From positions 1-44,925 of the forward strand of contig CANNEP010000017.1 in the NCBI GenBank assembly GCA_947503655.1: a stretch of 44,925 nucleotides of DNA. The letters are read 5' to 3'. Positions 8,651 to 18,384 of this stretch are shown here, piece by piece. The position numbers and the translations under genes were made by a program. The notes beneath the pieces were generated by a model. It did not search any database. It was given only the letters and a program-made list of their open reading frames with translations, and was not told the origin of the DNA. This DNA comes from an uncultured Microbacterium sp. (lineage in GTDB: Bacteria; Actinomycetota; Actinomycetes; Actinomycetales; Microbacteriaceae). The stretch's first letter is position 1, and every line of letters begins with the position of its first letter.

Positions 8651-9340
8651 TTACTTGTTCCAGATCACCGGGTTGTCGTTGAAGTCGGTGTCGTACGGCT
8701 CAAACGTTGCGCCGCCGATGTCACCCGTGTCGGGGCCAGCGACGATGTAGCAGAACGTCTGCGGCGTACCTTCGTCGAACGAAGCGTCGAGCGATGACGT
8801 GTCACACGGCTCGAACGAACCGATGATCGAAACGGTCTGCATCGAGCGACCGTCGGCGTCGACGGCGCCCATGTCGCCGTAGAGTGCCTGGTTCGCGAGC
8901 TTGCCGCCCGCCACGTCGACCTTCTTAGCCTCAACCGTGATGTAGTACGGGGTGTAGCCCTCAAGCTGTGCCTGGAAGTCAGCGCCGACGACTGCGAAGT
9001 CATCGATCGACGCCGGCGTGATGCTCTTCACGGTGATGCCGACCGGCTGAGCCGGAACGTCTTCTGACGGCTGCCACGAAACAATGGCCTCTTCGCCAAC
9101 GGCAACCGTGGTTCCGGGAGCCGCGGTGTCGCCGGTAGCGCCGCCGGTCTCTTCTTCAGCCTCGGGAGTTTCCGTCGGTTCTGCCTCGTCGGTCGGCTCC
9201 GGCTTCTCGGTCTCCGGTGCCGACGACGAAACCGGCTTCTCGGTCTTTTCCGGCTCTTCTGCGGACGACGAGCACCCAGCGAGTCCGAAGACGAGTGCAA
9301 GTGCGGCAACTGATGCGAGTGCAGGCTTGTTGATAGTCAT
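8651..9340 (-). CDS. Secreted lipoprotein of unknown function
   Basis: 229 residues. An N-terminal signal peptide ends in the lipobox LAGC with the lipidated Cys at residue 23. Residues about 25-70 are a Glu/Pro/Thr/Lys-rich spacer typical of surface lipoproteins. A folded domain of about 140 residues follows, with two cysteines (in EPCDTSS and TFCYIV) that could form a disulfide. The extracytoplasmic domain resembles the DUF4352-like beta-sandwich found in Gram-positive lipoproteins, but I am not certain. It is monocistronic, with its own terminator and a long upstream gap shared with the divergent GAPDH gene. Confidence 0.8.
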   Translation of the reverse strand: MTINKPALASVAALALVFGLAGCSSSAEEPEKTEKPVSSSAPETEKPEPTDEAEPTETPEAEEETGGATGDTAAPGTTVAVGEEAIVSWQPSEDVPAQPVGITVKSITPASIDDFAVVGADFQAQLEGYTPYYITVEAKKVDVAGGKLANQALYGDMGAVDADGRSMQTVSIIGSFEPCDTSSLDASFDEGTPQTFCYIVAGPDTGDIGGATFEPYDTDFNDNPVIWNK

Positions 9341-9466
9341 GTGAAGTTCCCCCCTCAGGAATCACGAAATGAACTCCTCCACCCTGCGCGAGGTTTCTGA
9401 GCACCCTCTGCGAATTTGGGCGCTGGCGGCGGCCGCAACCGCGAAAAATCAGGGGGAGTGGAGGCA

Positions 9467-9482
9467 GTGAGAATATTCTCAC
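9467..9482. promoter_or_regulatory. 16-bp perfect palindrome between the lipoprotein and GAPDH genes
   Basis: GTGAGAATATTCTCAC is a perfect palindrome in the 382-base gap between divergent genes, 127 bases from the lipoprotein start and 241 bases from the GAPDH start. Its symmetry and AT-rich centre are typical of a dimeric repressor site. No regulator is assigned. Confidence 0.5.
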
Positions 9483-9563
9483 GCGATTTGAGGACTCTGG
9501 TTTGGGCGGTAGCGGAACCATCGGCGCGCGCTGAAAAGGAGCGACACGGCGCGGGATGATGCG

Positions 9564-9583
9564 TAAAGAACGACGGTTCTTAA
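9564..9583. promoter_or_regulatory. Inverted-repeat operator (TAAAGAAC-GAC-GGTTCTTA) upstream of GAPDH
   Basis: AAAGAA (9565-9570) and TTCTTA (9577-9582) are separated by CGACGG, 140 bases before the GAPDH start. Nearly the same sequence, with the same arm spacing, occurs in the ramB/pck intergenic region at 16393-16411. This suggests one regulator for both gluconeogenic loci. The rest of the 9341-9722 gap shows no other clear element apart from the palindrome at 9467. Confidence 0.55.
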
Positions 9584-9722
9584 CGAAGAATCAAAAGAGA
9601 TAAACCTCATTTCCTGTTTTGGCAATGAGAGCGGAGCGCGCGAATTTACCCTGGTATTGCGGGTGCATATCTTGGTGCTCGCCCCATTACGACCGCGAAC
9701 CGGTTGAACTGCAAGGACGCGC

Positions 9723-11171
9723 ATGAACGATTTCGACGCCCACCAGAAGTCTTGGAACAGCAACGAAGAGCTGGCCGAGCGAATGATTCCGCACATCGGT
9801 GCCCTGCACCGTGACCGCGGCGTCGTGACTTCTATCCACGGTCAGCGCCTGATGGGTCTGTCGACCACCGGCATCATCGAGGCTCACGAAAAGGCCAGTC
9901 AGCTCGGCCACAGCGAACTCGCCCTCGACGAGACGCTTGCCGTTCTCGAGCAGATTCGTGAACTTTCACCGCACACCGCATCGATCGACGTTGCTCGACT
10001 GGTGAGCGAGAGTCCCGCTGACACCGAGCTCGACGGTTACCTGCGTGAGCAGCTCGCCGAGGTTCTCACCGGCACCGACCGCGCACCCGAGCGCGACGTT
10101 GTGCTCTACGGTTTCGGTCGCATCGGTCGTCTCCTGGCGCGCATCCTGATTTCGCACGCCGGCGGTGGTACAGGCTTGCGGTTGCGCGCGATCGTCGTGC
10201 GCAAGGGCGCAGACAACGACATCGCCAAGCGTGCTTCGCTGCTGGCACGTGACTCGGTGCACGGCCCCTTCGAAGGTTCCGTCACTGTCGACGAAGAGAA
10301 GAGCCAGATCATCGCCAACGGCGTGCGCGTGCAGGTCATCTACGCGAACGACCCGGCAGTCATCGACTACACCGCGTACGGCATCGACAACGCGATCGTC
10401 GTTGACAACACGGGCCGCTGGCGCGACGAGGAGGGCCTCAGCCAGCACCTCCAGTCGACGGGTGTGTCGCGTGTGCTGCTGACCGCCCCCGGTAAGGGCG
10501 CGATCAAGAACATCGTGCACGGCATCAACGACTCGTCGATCACCGACGCTGACGCAATTGTGTCGGCAGCATCCTGCACGACGAACGCGATCACGCCGGT
10601 GCTTGCCGCGATTGACGAGGCCTACGGCATCGTGCAGGGTCACGTTGAGACGGTGCACTCGTTCACGAACGACCAGAACCTCATCGACAACTTCCACAAG
10701 GGTGACCGTCGTGGCCGCTCGGCCGTGCTCAACATGGTCATCACCGAAACCGGTGCCGCTAAGGCTGTGTCGAAGGCGCTGCCGCAGCTGGAAGGCAAGC
10801 TCACTGGTTCCGCCATCCGCGTTCCCACCCCCGACGTTTCGCTCGCGGTGCTGCACTTGACGCTTGAGCGTTCGGCTGACCGTGACCAGGCCAACGACTA
10901 CTTGCGCCGTGTTTCGCTGCACTCGAAGCTGCGTCAGCAGATCGACTACGTTGAGTCGGCTGAAATCGTGTCGACCGACTTTGTGGGCTCGCACCGCGCC
11001 GGCATCGTTGATGGTCTCGCGACGATCGCGAACGACAAGACGATGATTCTCTACGTCTGGTACGACAACGAGTACGGCTACTCGCGTCAGGTGATCCGTG
11101 TGCTTGAGCGCATGGCTGGCACGCACCCCGTTGTGCTGCCGCACCGTCGCGACGTGCGCCTCGAAGGCTAA
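9723..11171 (+). CDS. Glyceraldehyde-3-phosphate dehydrogenase, long gluconeogenic type
   Basis: 482 residues, about 140 longer than glycolytic GAPDH because of a helical N-terminal extension (about 1-122). The NAD(P)-binding motif YGFGRIGR is at 129-136, the catalytic Cys285 lies in SAASCTTNA, and His312 lies in ETVHSFTNDQ. The extended form resembles Corynebacterium glutamicum GapB, an enzyme associated with gluconeogenesis and NADP use. PEP carboxykinase nearby supports that direction, but cofactor preference cannot be read here with certainty. Start ATG 9723 has AAGGAC 6 bases upstream. The upstream gap carries an operator-like repeat shared with ramB/pck, and a strong terminator follows the gene. 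Confidence 0.92.
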   Translation: MNDFDAHQKSWNSNEELAERMIPHIGALHRDRGVVTSIHGQRLMGLSTTGIIEAHEKASQLGHSELALDETLAVLEQIRELSPHTASIDVARLVSESPADTELDGYLREQLAEVLTGTDRAPERDVVLYGFGRIGRLLARILISHAGGGTGLRLRAIVVRKGADNDIAKRASLLARDSVHGPFEGSVTVDEEKSQIIANGVRVQVIYANDPAVIDYTAYGIDNAIVVDNTGRWRDEEGLSQHLQSTGVSRVLLTAPGKGAIKNIVHGINDSSITDADAIVSAASCTTNAITPVLAAIDEAYGIVQGHVETVHSFTNDQNLIDNFHKGDRRGRSAVLNMVITETGAAKAVSKALPQLEGKLTGSAIRVPTPDVSLAVLHLTLERSADRDQANDYLRRVSLHSKLRQQIDYVESAEIVSTDFVGSHRAGIVDGLATIANDKTMILYVWYDNEYGYSRQVIRVLERMAGTHPVVLPHRRDVRLEG

Positions 11172-11187
11172 TTCCGTTCGTGCTGTG

Positions 11188-11226
11188 TGATGCTCCCGAG
11201 CCTGTGGCTCGGGAGCATCACTATTT
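11188..11226 (+). terminator. Rho-independent terminator after GAPDH
   Basis: A perfect 15-base stem TGATGCTCCCGAGCC / GGCTCGGGAGCATCA with a 3-base loop is followed by CTATTTT, 16 bases after the GAPDH stop. Confidence 0.9.
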
Positions 11227-11278
11227 TGGCGAGCGGAACCGTTGAGCAGTGTCGGGGGTGCCGCTTAGGGTAGGCGGC

Positions 11279-12316
11279 ATGACCGATGTGTTGCAGCAGC
11301 GCCTCGCGAGTCACCTTCTGGGCAGGGTGCGCGGCGCAACGCTGCTCGACACCGCCCGGCACATGATGGCGACGCAGGCGCAAGAGCTGTGGGGTGGCAA
11401 GTTTGCGCTATCGGTGCGCACGGCTGGTGCGCCCTCCGCACGCGAGGTCGATGCCGCTTTTGATCGCGGTGAGCTGGTGCGCACGTGGCCGTTTCGCGGC
11501 ACGCTACACATTCTGGCCGCCACAGATGTTGAGTTTGCGCTGACGGTCGCACGCGATCGGGTGGTGTCGCGGGCGACGGAACCACACCGCCGCCGGTTGG
11601 GGTTGGCGGCTGACGACTATGGTCGCGCCGAGCGCATCGTGCGCAAGGCTCTCGCGTCGGGTCCGCTGAGTCGCAGTGAGGTTTTCGACGCGATGGCTGC
11701 GTCGGGTCTCGACCCGGCGGGCAACCGGGGGACGCACCTGATCGTCGCGATCGCGTTGCGCGGGGTCGTGCACTGGGGTCCGACGGTGCTGCACGCTTCG
11801 GGCAGCGCGTCGCAACAACTCTTGAGACTCAACGATGATTTGCCGGCGCAAGCACCGGTTCCGCAGCAGTGCAATGCTGAAATGTATCGCCGATATCTGC
11901 GCGGGCATGGGCCCGCGACGCCCGAGGACTTTGCGTGGTGGAGCGGGTTCACGCTCACCCAGGCGCGGGCCGCCGCCGCGGAGATTGCCGGTGAGGTTGA
12001 TCTCGATGGCGAGGGGAGGCAGAGCCTGCGTGAAACGCCCGGTGGGGTCGTTCCGGTTGCCGCCGAACCAGAGCAGCTGCTGCCCTCGTTTGACGAGTAC
12101 TTTTTGTCGTACCGGGATCGCGCGTTGACGTGCGCGCCCGAATTCGTGAGCGCCGTCGGCCCGACGAAAAATGGCATGGTCGCCCCGATTCTGGTGCGTG
12201 ACGGCGTCATCATCGCGACGTGGAAGCGCGACGGAACCATGGTTCCGTTTGACGAGTCGCTGTCTGCGGCAGAGCGGGAGGCTGCGCTGGCGCGCTACCG
12301 CGCGCACATCGCGTAG
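11279..12316 (+). CDS. Winged-helix DNA-binding domain protein (AlkZ-like, HTH_42 family)
   Basis: 345 residues matching the HTH_42/AlkZ-like family, which includes DNA glycosylases acting on interstrand crosslinks (Streptomyces AlkZ, E. coli YcaQ) as well as uncharacterised members. A Q-A-Q triplet in MATQAQELWGGKFALSVR sits where the family keeps its catalytic Q-x-Q/Q-x-D motif. RTWPFRGTLHILA and the C-terminal FDEYFLSYRDR are other conserved stretches. ATG 11279 is preferred because homologous sequence begins there; only a weak GTAGGCGGC precedes it. The gene ends 9 bases from the convergent MFS gene. Repair activity is inferred from family only. Confidence 0.75.
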   Translation: MTDVLQQRLASHLLGRVRGATLLDTARHMMATQAQELWGGKFALSVRTAGAPSAREVDAAFDRGELVRTWPFRGTLHILAATDVEFALTVARDRVVSRATEPHRRRLGLAADDYGRAERIVRKALASGPLSRSEVFDAMAASGLDPAGNRGTHLIVAIALRGVVHWGPTVLHASGSASQQLLRLNDDLPAQAPVPQQCNAEMYRRYLRGHGPATPEDFAWWSGFTLTQARAAAAEIAGEVDLDGEGRQSLRETPGGVVPVAAEPEQLLPSFDEYFLSYRDRALTCAPEFVSAVGPTKNGMVAPILVRDGVIIATWKRDGTMVPFDESLSAAEREAALARYRAHIA

Positions 12317-12325
12317 TTCGAGGCG

Positions 12326-13467
12326 CTACGAAACGGTGAGGGCCCGCCGCCCGAAGACTGCGATGGCGAGGGCGATGGCAATGATGCCGGCACCGATGAG
12401 ACCGGCACCTGCATAGCTTGCGCCCATCACGATCATGCCGCCGAGCGCGCCGCCGGCACCGATGCCGAGGTTGCACATTGCGTTGATCCAGGCGCCAGCC
12501 ATTTCGGGGTTGTCTTTGCCGACGCGCACCAACACGTTTTGGTACGTCGAGTTCACGGGGCCGAAGGCGCCTGTCCAGAGGAACACCACGATAAGCAGCG
12601 GCCATAGTGCGGGGTACGCGATCGCGATGCTCGCCTGCAGTGCGACGAGAGTTGCGGGCACGATCACCATGAACGCGAAGGGGCGGTTGTCGAGGTGGGG
12701 TGCGACGACGCGAATGCCGATGAACCCGGCGATACCGAAGGCGACCAGTGCGGCGCTGAGCCACGCCTTCGGGAGGCCCGCGTCGAGGAGCATCGGGCTG
12801 ACGTAGGTGTAGAGCGTGTAGTAGCCAAGAAAGCACAGGCCGGCGAGGCCCGCGATGGTGAGGCGGCCGCCGCCGGGAACCAACTGTTTGCCAGCTTCAG
12901 CGTCGTGTGCCACCGGTGGCAGCAGGGTCATCGCCATGACGCCGCACAGTCCGACCAGAATGCCGAGGCTCGCAAACGTGAAGCGCCAGCCGATGAGTTC
13001 ACCCAGGGCCGTGCCCGCGGGCAGACCCAGGACGATGCCGATGCTCGTACCGGTCGCCACCAGGGCAATAGCGCGACCCGTTTGACCCTCTGGCGCGATA
13101 CGCGCGGCGTAACCGATCACGACGCGAAGAACAGGGCGTGGGCGAGCCCGCCGAGCGTGCGGGCAGCGATGAGGACCTCGAAGGAGCCAGCAACCGAAGC
13201 CCACAGATTCGACGCGCTGAAGATGCCGAGAGTGACGAGCAGGAGCGGCTTTCGAGCGACGTGACGTGTGAGTCGGGTGAGCGGCACCGAGGAGATCGCC
13301 ACCAGACCCGCGTACATCGAAACGAGCAGGCCAGCGGTGGCCTTGTCGACGCCGAACGCCGTCATGATGTCGGACAGCAGGCCAATGGGAGCGACCTCGA
13401 TCGTGATCGCACCAAAGACTGCCATCGAGAGAACGGTGAGACCGACCCAGGCAGACTTCGGCGACAC
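12326..13467 (-). pseudogene. Frameshifted DHA1-type MFS efflux transporter
   Basis: Two adjoining minus-strand frames together make one MFS protein of about 380 residues. The 5' part starts at GTG 13467 (SD GCAGGAGC) and reads from MSPKSAWVGL to RTLGGLAHALFFA, then meets a stop at 13117-13119. The 3' part continues in another frame with VVIGYAARIAPEGQTGRAIALVATGTS down to 12326. Adding one base near 13120-13125 restores a continuous reading through the junction, so a single-base deletion is the simplest explanation. Both halves keep normal membrane-helix patterns and codon use, so the break is recent or is a sequencing error. It resembles chloramphenicol/sugar-efflux MFS proteins (Cmx/AraJ group); substrate unknown. 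Confidence 0.8.
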
Positions 13468-13505
13468 GGTGCTCCTGCTGTTCGGGCCGCCCAGATGCGA
13501 CTGAC

Positions 13506-14912
13506 CTAGCCTACTCGGCAGGCCAGCTCCATATCGCCGGACGTCGTCACATGCGTGTATTTAACCTCGGGGTGCAAATGCTTTGCGACAGCAATCACAT
13601 CGCCCCATTCGTCGGGCGTACCACCGCGGGCCCGGTCAATGACGAGGCAGTCTGGTGCCGGGTTCTTGTTGCCGAGCCAGAACACTTCGTGATCATCGAC
13701 GAGGTACGACATGATGCCGATGTCGGTTTCGACAGTCGCGCCAGCGGGAATATTCGCGATGATGGCCGCCGTGTCGTCGGCGCGCGTGGGCCGCTCCCGC
13801 GCTCCGGGCCCCAGAGGATCAGCGAGCGGGAGCTGCGGCAACAGCATGACCGCGACCGTCACCGCGACGGCGACGCCGTGCTTCGCATAGCGCCGCAGGA
13901 GTGGCCAGTCGCTGGCCGAAGCACGCCGAATGCCGTCAAGAAGCACGGCGAAGGCAATAGGCATCAGCACAGTGCTGTAGTGCCAATCGGGCCCCCAATA
14001 GCCGTGGTTCGTGGAGAGAAAGCGCCACGCGAGGGTCGGCAGCATGATCGCCGTGAGTGGTGAGAACACCAAGAAACCTGCGGTCGTTGCCAATAGCAAC
14101 AGCACGGTGTGAATCTTGCCGTCGGCAAACCAGGTCTCGGGGCTCGCGAGGAAGCCACCCGGCGAAGCGTTCGATCCGTACGCCCACGCGCCGTCCGGGT
14201 TGAGGAGGGGTAACACGACGAAGATCGCAATCGCGAACCATGCGACGCCCCACAGCGCGAGCCACAGTCCGCGAATTGTGCGCTCTAGGTAGGCGATCAC
14301 GAGACCGATCACGAGCACGGTGAGCCCGAGGTCTTCTTTGACGAAGACGAGCGGGGCCGCCCAGAACACCGCCGCCTTGTAGCGTTTCTCCACGATCGCG
14401 CCGGTGGCGCCCGTGAGAAGCGGAACCGCGAGTGCGATTTCATGAAACTGCGCTTCGACCGCGTATTGCAGACCCCAGCTCAAACCGAAGGCGCCGCCGA
14501 GGAGTACGCCACTCAGGCGCGAGTGCAGCACGCGCGTGGCTATCGCGGTAAACATACCGGCAGACGCACCAAAGCAGAGCGCCTGAATGACCAGCAGCGT
14601 GAATGCGTGCGGGAAGATCGCGAAGATCGGCGTCAACACCGCGAGCAGCGGGTGGAAGTGATCGCCCAGGAGGTTGTACCCATCGCCTTTGACGCTGACG
14701 ATCGGTTCGTGAAACTGCGAGTACTGCTGCAACAGCTGCGTGAAGATACTGAGATCCCACGACTTGACCGCGATCTGACCCCACTGCCACGCCGAGTACC
14801 AGATGTACAACGCCGAGACGACTGCGGCCACCGCAAGCGGCAGGGCCCACGGCTGAAATCGACTCGCGCCGCCTCGTGTGGGGGTGGCCGGTGCGGTGTC
14901 GGTCGCGGTCAT
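13506..14912 (-). CDS. DUF2079 polytopic membrane protein
   Basis: 468 residues with about nine or ten membrane helices starting at residue 24. It has the DUF2079 pattern, including WDLSIFTQLLQQYSQF and LLGDHFHPLLAVLTPIF in the first outer loop and EAQFHEIALAVPLL later. The acidic D and DHFHP motif in the first loop resembles GT-C glycosyltransferases, so a polyprenyl-linked sugar transferase of the envelope is plausible but unproven. It follows the RamB-like gene by 29 bases and precedes the frameshifted MFS gene by 38 bases, all in the same direction. Confidence 0.82.
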   Translation of the reverse strand: MTATDTAPATPTRGGASRFQPWALPLAVAAVVSALYIWYSAWQWGQIAVKSWDLSIFTQLLQQYSQFHEPIVSVKGDGYNLLGDHFHPLLAVLTPIFAIFPHAFTLLVIQALCFGASAGMFTAIATRVLHSRLSGVLLGGAFGLSWGLQYAVEAQFHEIALAVPLLTGATGAIVEKRYKAAVFWAAPLVFVKEDLGLTVLVIGLVIAYLERTIRGLWLALWGVAWFAIAIFVVLPLLNPDGAWAYGSNASPGGFLASPETWFADGKIHTVLLLLATTAGFLVFSPLTAIMLPTLAWRFLSTNHGYWGPDWHYSTVLMPIAFAVLLDGIRRASASDWPLLRRYAKHGVAVAVTVAVMLLPQLPLADPLGPGARERPTRADDTAAIIANIPAGATVETDIGIMSYLVDDHEVFWLGNKNPAPDCLVIDRARGGTPDEWGDVIAVAKHLHPEVKYTHVTTSGDMELACRVG

Positions 14913-14941
14913 CTCAACAATGTACCGTCACACTTTTCTGG

Positions 14942-16378
14942 CTAGCCGTTGTGGCGGTCGAGGAACTCGTAGACTTCGCTGTCGTCGACGCCGGGGAAGG
15001 CGCCGCGGGGGAGCGGCGAGAAGATGTGCGTGTGTACGCGAGCGCTCGGCCACGCTTTCCCCTGCCAGCGGGTCGTGAGATCCGGGTTGGCGCGGCGGCA
15101 GCACGACTCATCAGGGCACGTCGATACGGCGCGGGCCTGGGTCTCGCGGCCACGGAAGTACTTCGCGTCGTCGAACGGCACACCAACAGTGATGGAGAAG
15201 TCTCCATCTTTGGACGAACCGGTTTGCGTGGAGCACCAGAAGGTTCCGGCCGGCGTATCGGTGTACTGGTAGTGCTCGATCGTGCGGTTCGTCTGCTCGA
15301 ACGCGGTGCGCGCCGAGAACTTGCGGCACACGATCTGGCCCTCGACGGATCCGGTGACGTCTTCGGGCAACGGCAAGCCGTCGTTCTCGTAGACGCGAGA
15401 AATGGCGCCGGAACCATCAACACGAAGGAAGTGCAGTTGGATGTCGAGGTGCGTGGTTGCGAGATTCGTGAGGCGCAGACCAGCGGCTTCGTGCGTGACA
15501 CCGAACGCGTCGCGGAAGTCTTCCACCGCGAGGTTGCGATCCTTCTTCGCCTGCTGCAGGAAGGCTGTCGCGGCGGTCTCTGGCATGAGGCAGCACGCGG
15601 CGTAGTAGTTGATCTCCAAACGCTGCCGCATGAAGTCGGCGTAGTCCGTCGGCGGCTTGTGGCCGAGCAGACGATGCGCCATAGCCTGCAACGCCATGGA
15701 GCGGAGGCCGTGACCACCAGGAATGGAGGAGGGCGGCAGGTAAATGCGGCCGTTCTCAATATCGGTGATCGAGCGGGTGGACTCCGGGAGGTCCGAAACA
15801 TAAATGAGCTCGAAGCCGAGCTGTTCGGCCATCAGGCTCACCGAACGGTGGCTGAGGGCACCGGAGACGTGTCCGGCCAGCTTGAGCTGCTTCTCAGCGA
15901 GCTTCTCAATGTCGGGGAGGTAGTTGTTCTTCTCCCGCATACGCAGACGCTGTTCGGTGTTCGCACGACGTGCTTCTTCTGGCGTGGCAATCGCTTCGCG
16001 CTCGCGGCGGTGTAGCTCTTGGTGTAGACCAAGCACGGCTTCGATGGTCTCGTCGCTCATCGACTTTGATACGCGAACAGCCGGAATACCGAGCTGACGG
16101 AAGACGGGAGACGTCTGCGCCTTTTCGAGTTCAATCTCGAGAGCAGCACGATGGTTTGGTGGCTCGCCGGAGATGAGATCGGTGACCGCCGTGTCGGTGG
16201 CTTGCGCAATCGCCTGCAGCAGCGAGAGCTTGGGCTCACGCTTACCGTTCTCGATCAGACTGAGCTGCGAGCCCGCAACGCCGACCTTGGCGCCGAGCTC
16301 ATCAAGCGTGAGACCCATTTCTAGACGGTGGTGCCGAATGCGGTGGCCCAGCGTCGCGAGTTCAATGGCGGATGGCAT
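14942..16378 (-). CDS. ramB: RamB-like (ScfR family) regulator of acetate/short-chain fatty acid metabolism
   Basis: 478 residues. Residues about 8-65 are an XRE-type helix-turn-helix ([25 protein letters not shown]). The middle region (about 170-290) resembles the IrrE/ImmA metallopeptidase fold but keeps only MAHRLLGH instead of a full HEXXH. The C-terminal part carries the short-chain fatty acyl regulator domain with a cysteine-rich CPDESCCRR segment. This is the layout of C. glutamicum RamB, which controls acetate and glyoxylate-cycle genes. I chose ATG 16378, where the HTH domain begins. It is divergent from PEP carboxykinase with an inverted repeat between them, so it probably controls itself and pck. 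Effector binding is inferred. Confidence 0.85.
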   Translation of the reverse strand: MPSAIELATLGHRIRHHRLEMGLTLDELGAKVGVAGSQLSLIENGKREPKLSLLQAIAQATDTAVTDLISGEPPNHRAALEIELEKAQTSPVFRQLGIPAVRVSKSMSDETIEAVLGLHQELHRREREAIATPEEARRANTEQRLRMREKNNYLPDIEKLAEKQLKLAGHVSGALSHRSVSLMAEQLGFELIYVSDLPESTRSITDIENGRIYLPPSSIPGGHGLRSMALQAMAHRLLGHKPPTDYADFMRQRLEINYYAACCLMPETAATAFLQQAKKDRNLAVEDFRDAFGVTHEAAGLRLTNLATTHLDIQLHFLRVDGSGAISRVYENDGLPLPEDVTGSVEGQIVCRKFSARTAFEQTNRTIEHYQYTDTPAGTFWCSTQTGSSKDGDFSITVGVPFDDAKYFRGRETQARAVSTCPDESCCRRANPDLTTRWQGKAWPSARVHTHIFSPLPRGAFPGVDDSEVYEFLDRHNG

Positions 16379-16392
16379 GTCTTGAGTATATG

Positions 16393-16411
16393 TAAAGAAC
16401 GGCGATTCTTT
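16393..16411. promoter_or_regulatory. Inverted-repeat operator between ramB and pck
   Basis: AAAGAA (16394-16399), CGGCGA, TTCTTT (16406-16411) is a perfect 6-base-arm inverted repeat 15 bases upstream of the ramB start and 85 bases upstream of pck. Eighteen positions align with the GAPDH-upstream site at 9564, giving TAAAGAACGRCGRTTCTT. The position suggests autoregulation of ramB and control of pck. A weaker AATGC...GCATT repeat lies at 16433-16452. Confidence 0.6.
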
Positions 16412-16495
16412 CACCCCGATTTCGCCGAAAGTAATGCAATCGGTCACGCATTCTTGATTGAGGAGTTACATTCCGCAACCCAAGGAGAAGTTTTT

Positions 16496-18379
16496 ATGGC
16501 TCTTGCTGAAGCCTTCGGAGCTCGCCCGACGCCGGGAGCGCACCTCGCGCCCGCGCGCTCATTCGGACAGCGTCCCGAATATTCGGGAGAGGCGTTTGCT
16601 GAGCTTGTTTCCTGGGTTGACGAAGTTGCTGCCCTCCTCAAGCCTGACGCCGTCTTCTGGGTTGATGGTTCCGCTGAAGAGAACCAGTACCTGCTTGACC
16701 TGCAGGTGAGCGAAGGCCGCCTCATCAAGCTCAACGAAGAACTGCGCCCGGGTTCTTACCTTGCACGTTCCCACCCGAGCGACGTCGCTCGCACCGAAGG
16801 TCGCACCTTCATTGCCTCCGAGCGTGAAGAAGACGCCGGACCCACCAATAACTGGGCAGACCCGGCCGAAATGCGTGCCAAGATGACCAGCCTCTTCGAC
16901 GGCGCCATGCGCGGACGCACGATGTACGTGGTTCCGTTCTCCATGGGCCCCGTTGGCGGCCCGTTGTCGCAGATCGGCGTGCAGGTCACTGACTCCACGT
17001 ACGCTGTCGTCTCGATCGAGATCATGACGCGCGTCGGCAACGATGTCGTGCGTGAAATCGCGAACGGTCAGGAATGGGTTCGCACCATTCACTCCGTCGG
17101 TGCTCCGCTCGAGCCGGGCCAGCAGGACGAAGCGTGGCCGTACAACGACGACAAGTACATCGTTCACTACCCCGAGGCTCTCGAGGTGCACTCGTTTGGT
17201 TCGGGATACGGCGGTAACGCGATTCTGGCCAAGAAGTGCTTCGCGCTGCGCATCGCGTCGGTTCTCGGCCGTGACAACGGCTGGCTCGCCGAGCACATGC
17301 TGCTTATTCGTGTCATTAACCCCGAGGGTAAGAAATTCCACGTGGCTGCGGCATTCCCGTCGGCCTGTGGCAAGACGAACCTCGCGATGCTGCGCCCGAC
17401 GATTCCCGGCTACACGGTCGAGACGCTCGGTGACGACATCTCCTGGCTGCGCCCCGGCAACGACGGTCGTCTGTGGGCAATCAACCCGGAGGCTGGCTTC
17501 TTCGGCGTAGCACCCGGCACCGGTGAGTCGACCAACGTCACCGCCGTTGAAACGCTGTGGGGCAACACCATCTTCACGAACGTGGCCCTGCGCCCCGACG
17601 GTGACGTGTGGTGGGAAGGCCTGACGGACGAGGCTCCGAGCGAGCTCACCGACTGGCAGGGCAACCCGTGGACGCCTGACATGGACCACCCGGCCGCGCA
17701 CCCGAACTCCCGCTTCACGGTGTCGGCAGCGCAGTGCCCGCAGATTTCTGAGGACTGGGATGCGCCGCAGGGTGTGCCGCTCGACATCATCCTGTTCGGT
17801 GGCCGTCGTGCCACGAACGTTCCGCTCGTCGTTGAGGCAACCGACTGGACGCACGGCGTCTTCCTCGGCTCGACCATTTCGTCGGAGCGCACGGCTGCGG
17901 CCGAAGGCCTCGTTGGTGAACTGCGTCGCGACCCGTTCGCGATGCTGCCGTTCTGCGGTTACAACATGGCGGACTACTTCGGTCACTGGCTGAAGGTTGG
18001 CGCTTCGCTGCGCTTCGACCGTGCCCCGCGCATCTTCCAGGTCAACTGGTTCCGCAAGGGCACCGACGGTCGCTTCCTGTGGCCGGGTTTCGGTGACAAC
18101 TCGCGTGTCATCGACTGGATCATTCGTCGCATCGAGGGCGAAGTTGAGGCTGTCGACAGCCCGATCGGACGCCTGCCGAAGACCGAAGATCTCAACCTTG
18201 ACGGCATCGAGGTGTCGGAAGCGGACCTTGCTGAACTGTTCGACGTGAACGCTGCTTCGTGGGCACACGAAGCAGACCTCACTGAAAAGTTCTACGAGAC
18301 GTTCGATGGTCGCGTTCCGGTGGCACTCACCGACGAACTCAACGCGCTGCGCACCCGCTTGGGGGCTGCCTCCGCATAA
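16496..18379 (+). CDS. pckG: GTP-dependent phosphoenolpyruvate carboxykinase
   Basis: 627 residues, the usual size of the GTP-type enzyme. It converts oxaloacetate and GTP to PEP, GDP and CO2, the first committed step of gluconeogenesis. The phosphate-binding loop FPSACGKTN is at 287-295 with the active-site Cys291. GDDISWLRP follows as the second nucleotide/metal motif, and NWFRKGTDG and [11 protein letters not shown] are family-typical. The start at ATG 16496 is supported by AAGGAG 8 bases upstream. Neighbours are a divergent RamB-like regulator and, directly downstream, a three-hairpin RNA array. Confidence 0.95.
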   Translation: MALAEAFGARPTPGAHLAPARSFGQRPEYSGEAFAELVSWVDEVAALLKPDAVFWVDGSAEENQYLLDLQVSEGRLIKLNEELRPGSYLARSHPSDVARTEGRTFIASEREEDAGPTNNWADPAEMRAKMTSLFDGAMRGRTMYVVPFSMGPVGGPLSQIGVQVTDSTYAVVSIEIMTRVGNDVVREIANGQEWVRTIHSVGAPLEPGQQDEAWPYNDDKYIVHYPEALEVHSFGSGYGGNAILAKKCFALRIASVLGRDNGWLAEHMLLIRVINPEGKKFHVAAAFPSACGKTNLAMLRPTIPGYTVETLGDDISWLRPGNDGRLWAINPEAGFFGVAPGTGESTNVTAVETLWGNTIFTNVALRPDGDVWWEGLTDEAPSELTDWQGNPWTPDMDHPAAHPNSRFTVSAAQCPQISEDWDAPQGVPLDIILFGGRRATNVPLVVEATDWTHGVFLGSTISSERTAAAEGLVGELRRDPFAMLPFCGYNMADYFGHWLKVGASLRFDRAPRIFQVNWFRKGTDGRFLWPGFGDNSRVIDWIIRRIEGEVEAVDSPIGRLPKTEDLNLDGIEVSEADLAELFDVNAASWAHEADLTEKFYETFDGRVPVALTDELNALRTRLGAASA

Positions 18380-18384
18380 AGACT

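Noticed and set aside
16433..16452. AATGC...GCATT inverted repeat in the pck leader as a second operator
   Set aside because: Arms of only 5 bases with a 10-base spacer are expected by chance; no second copy was found.
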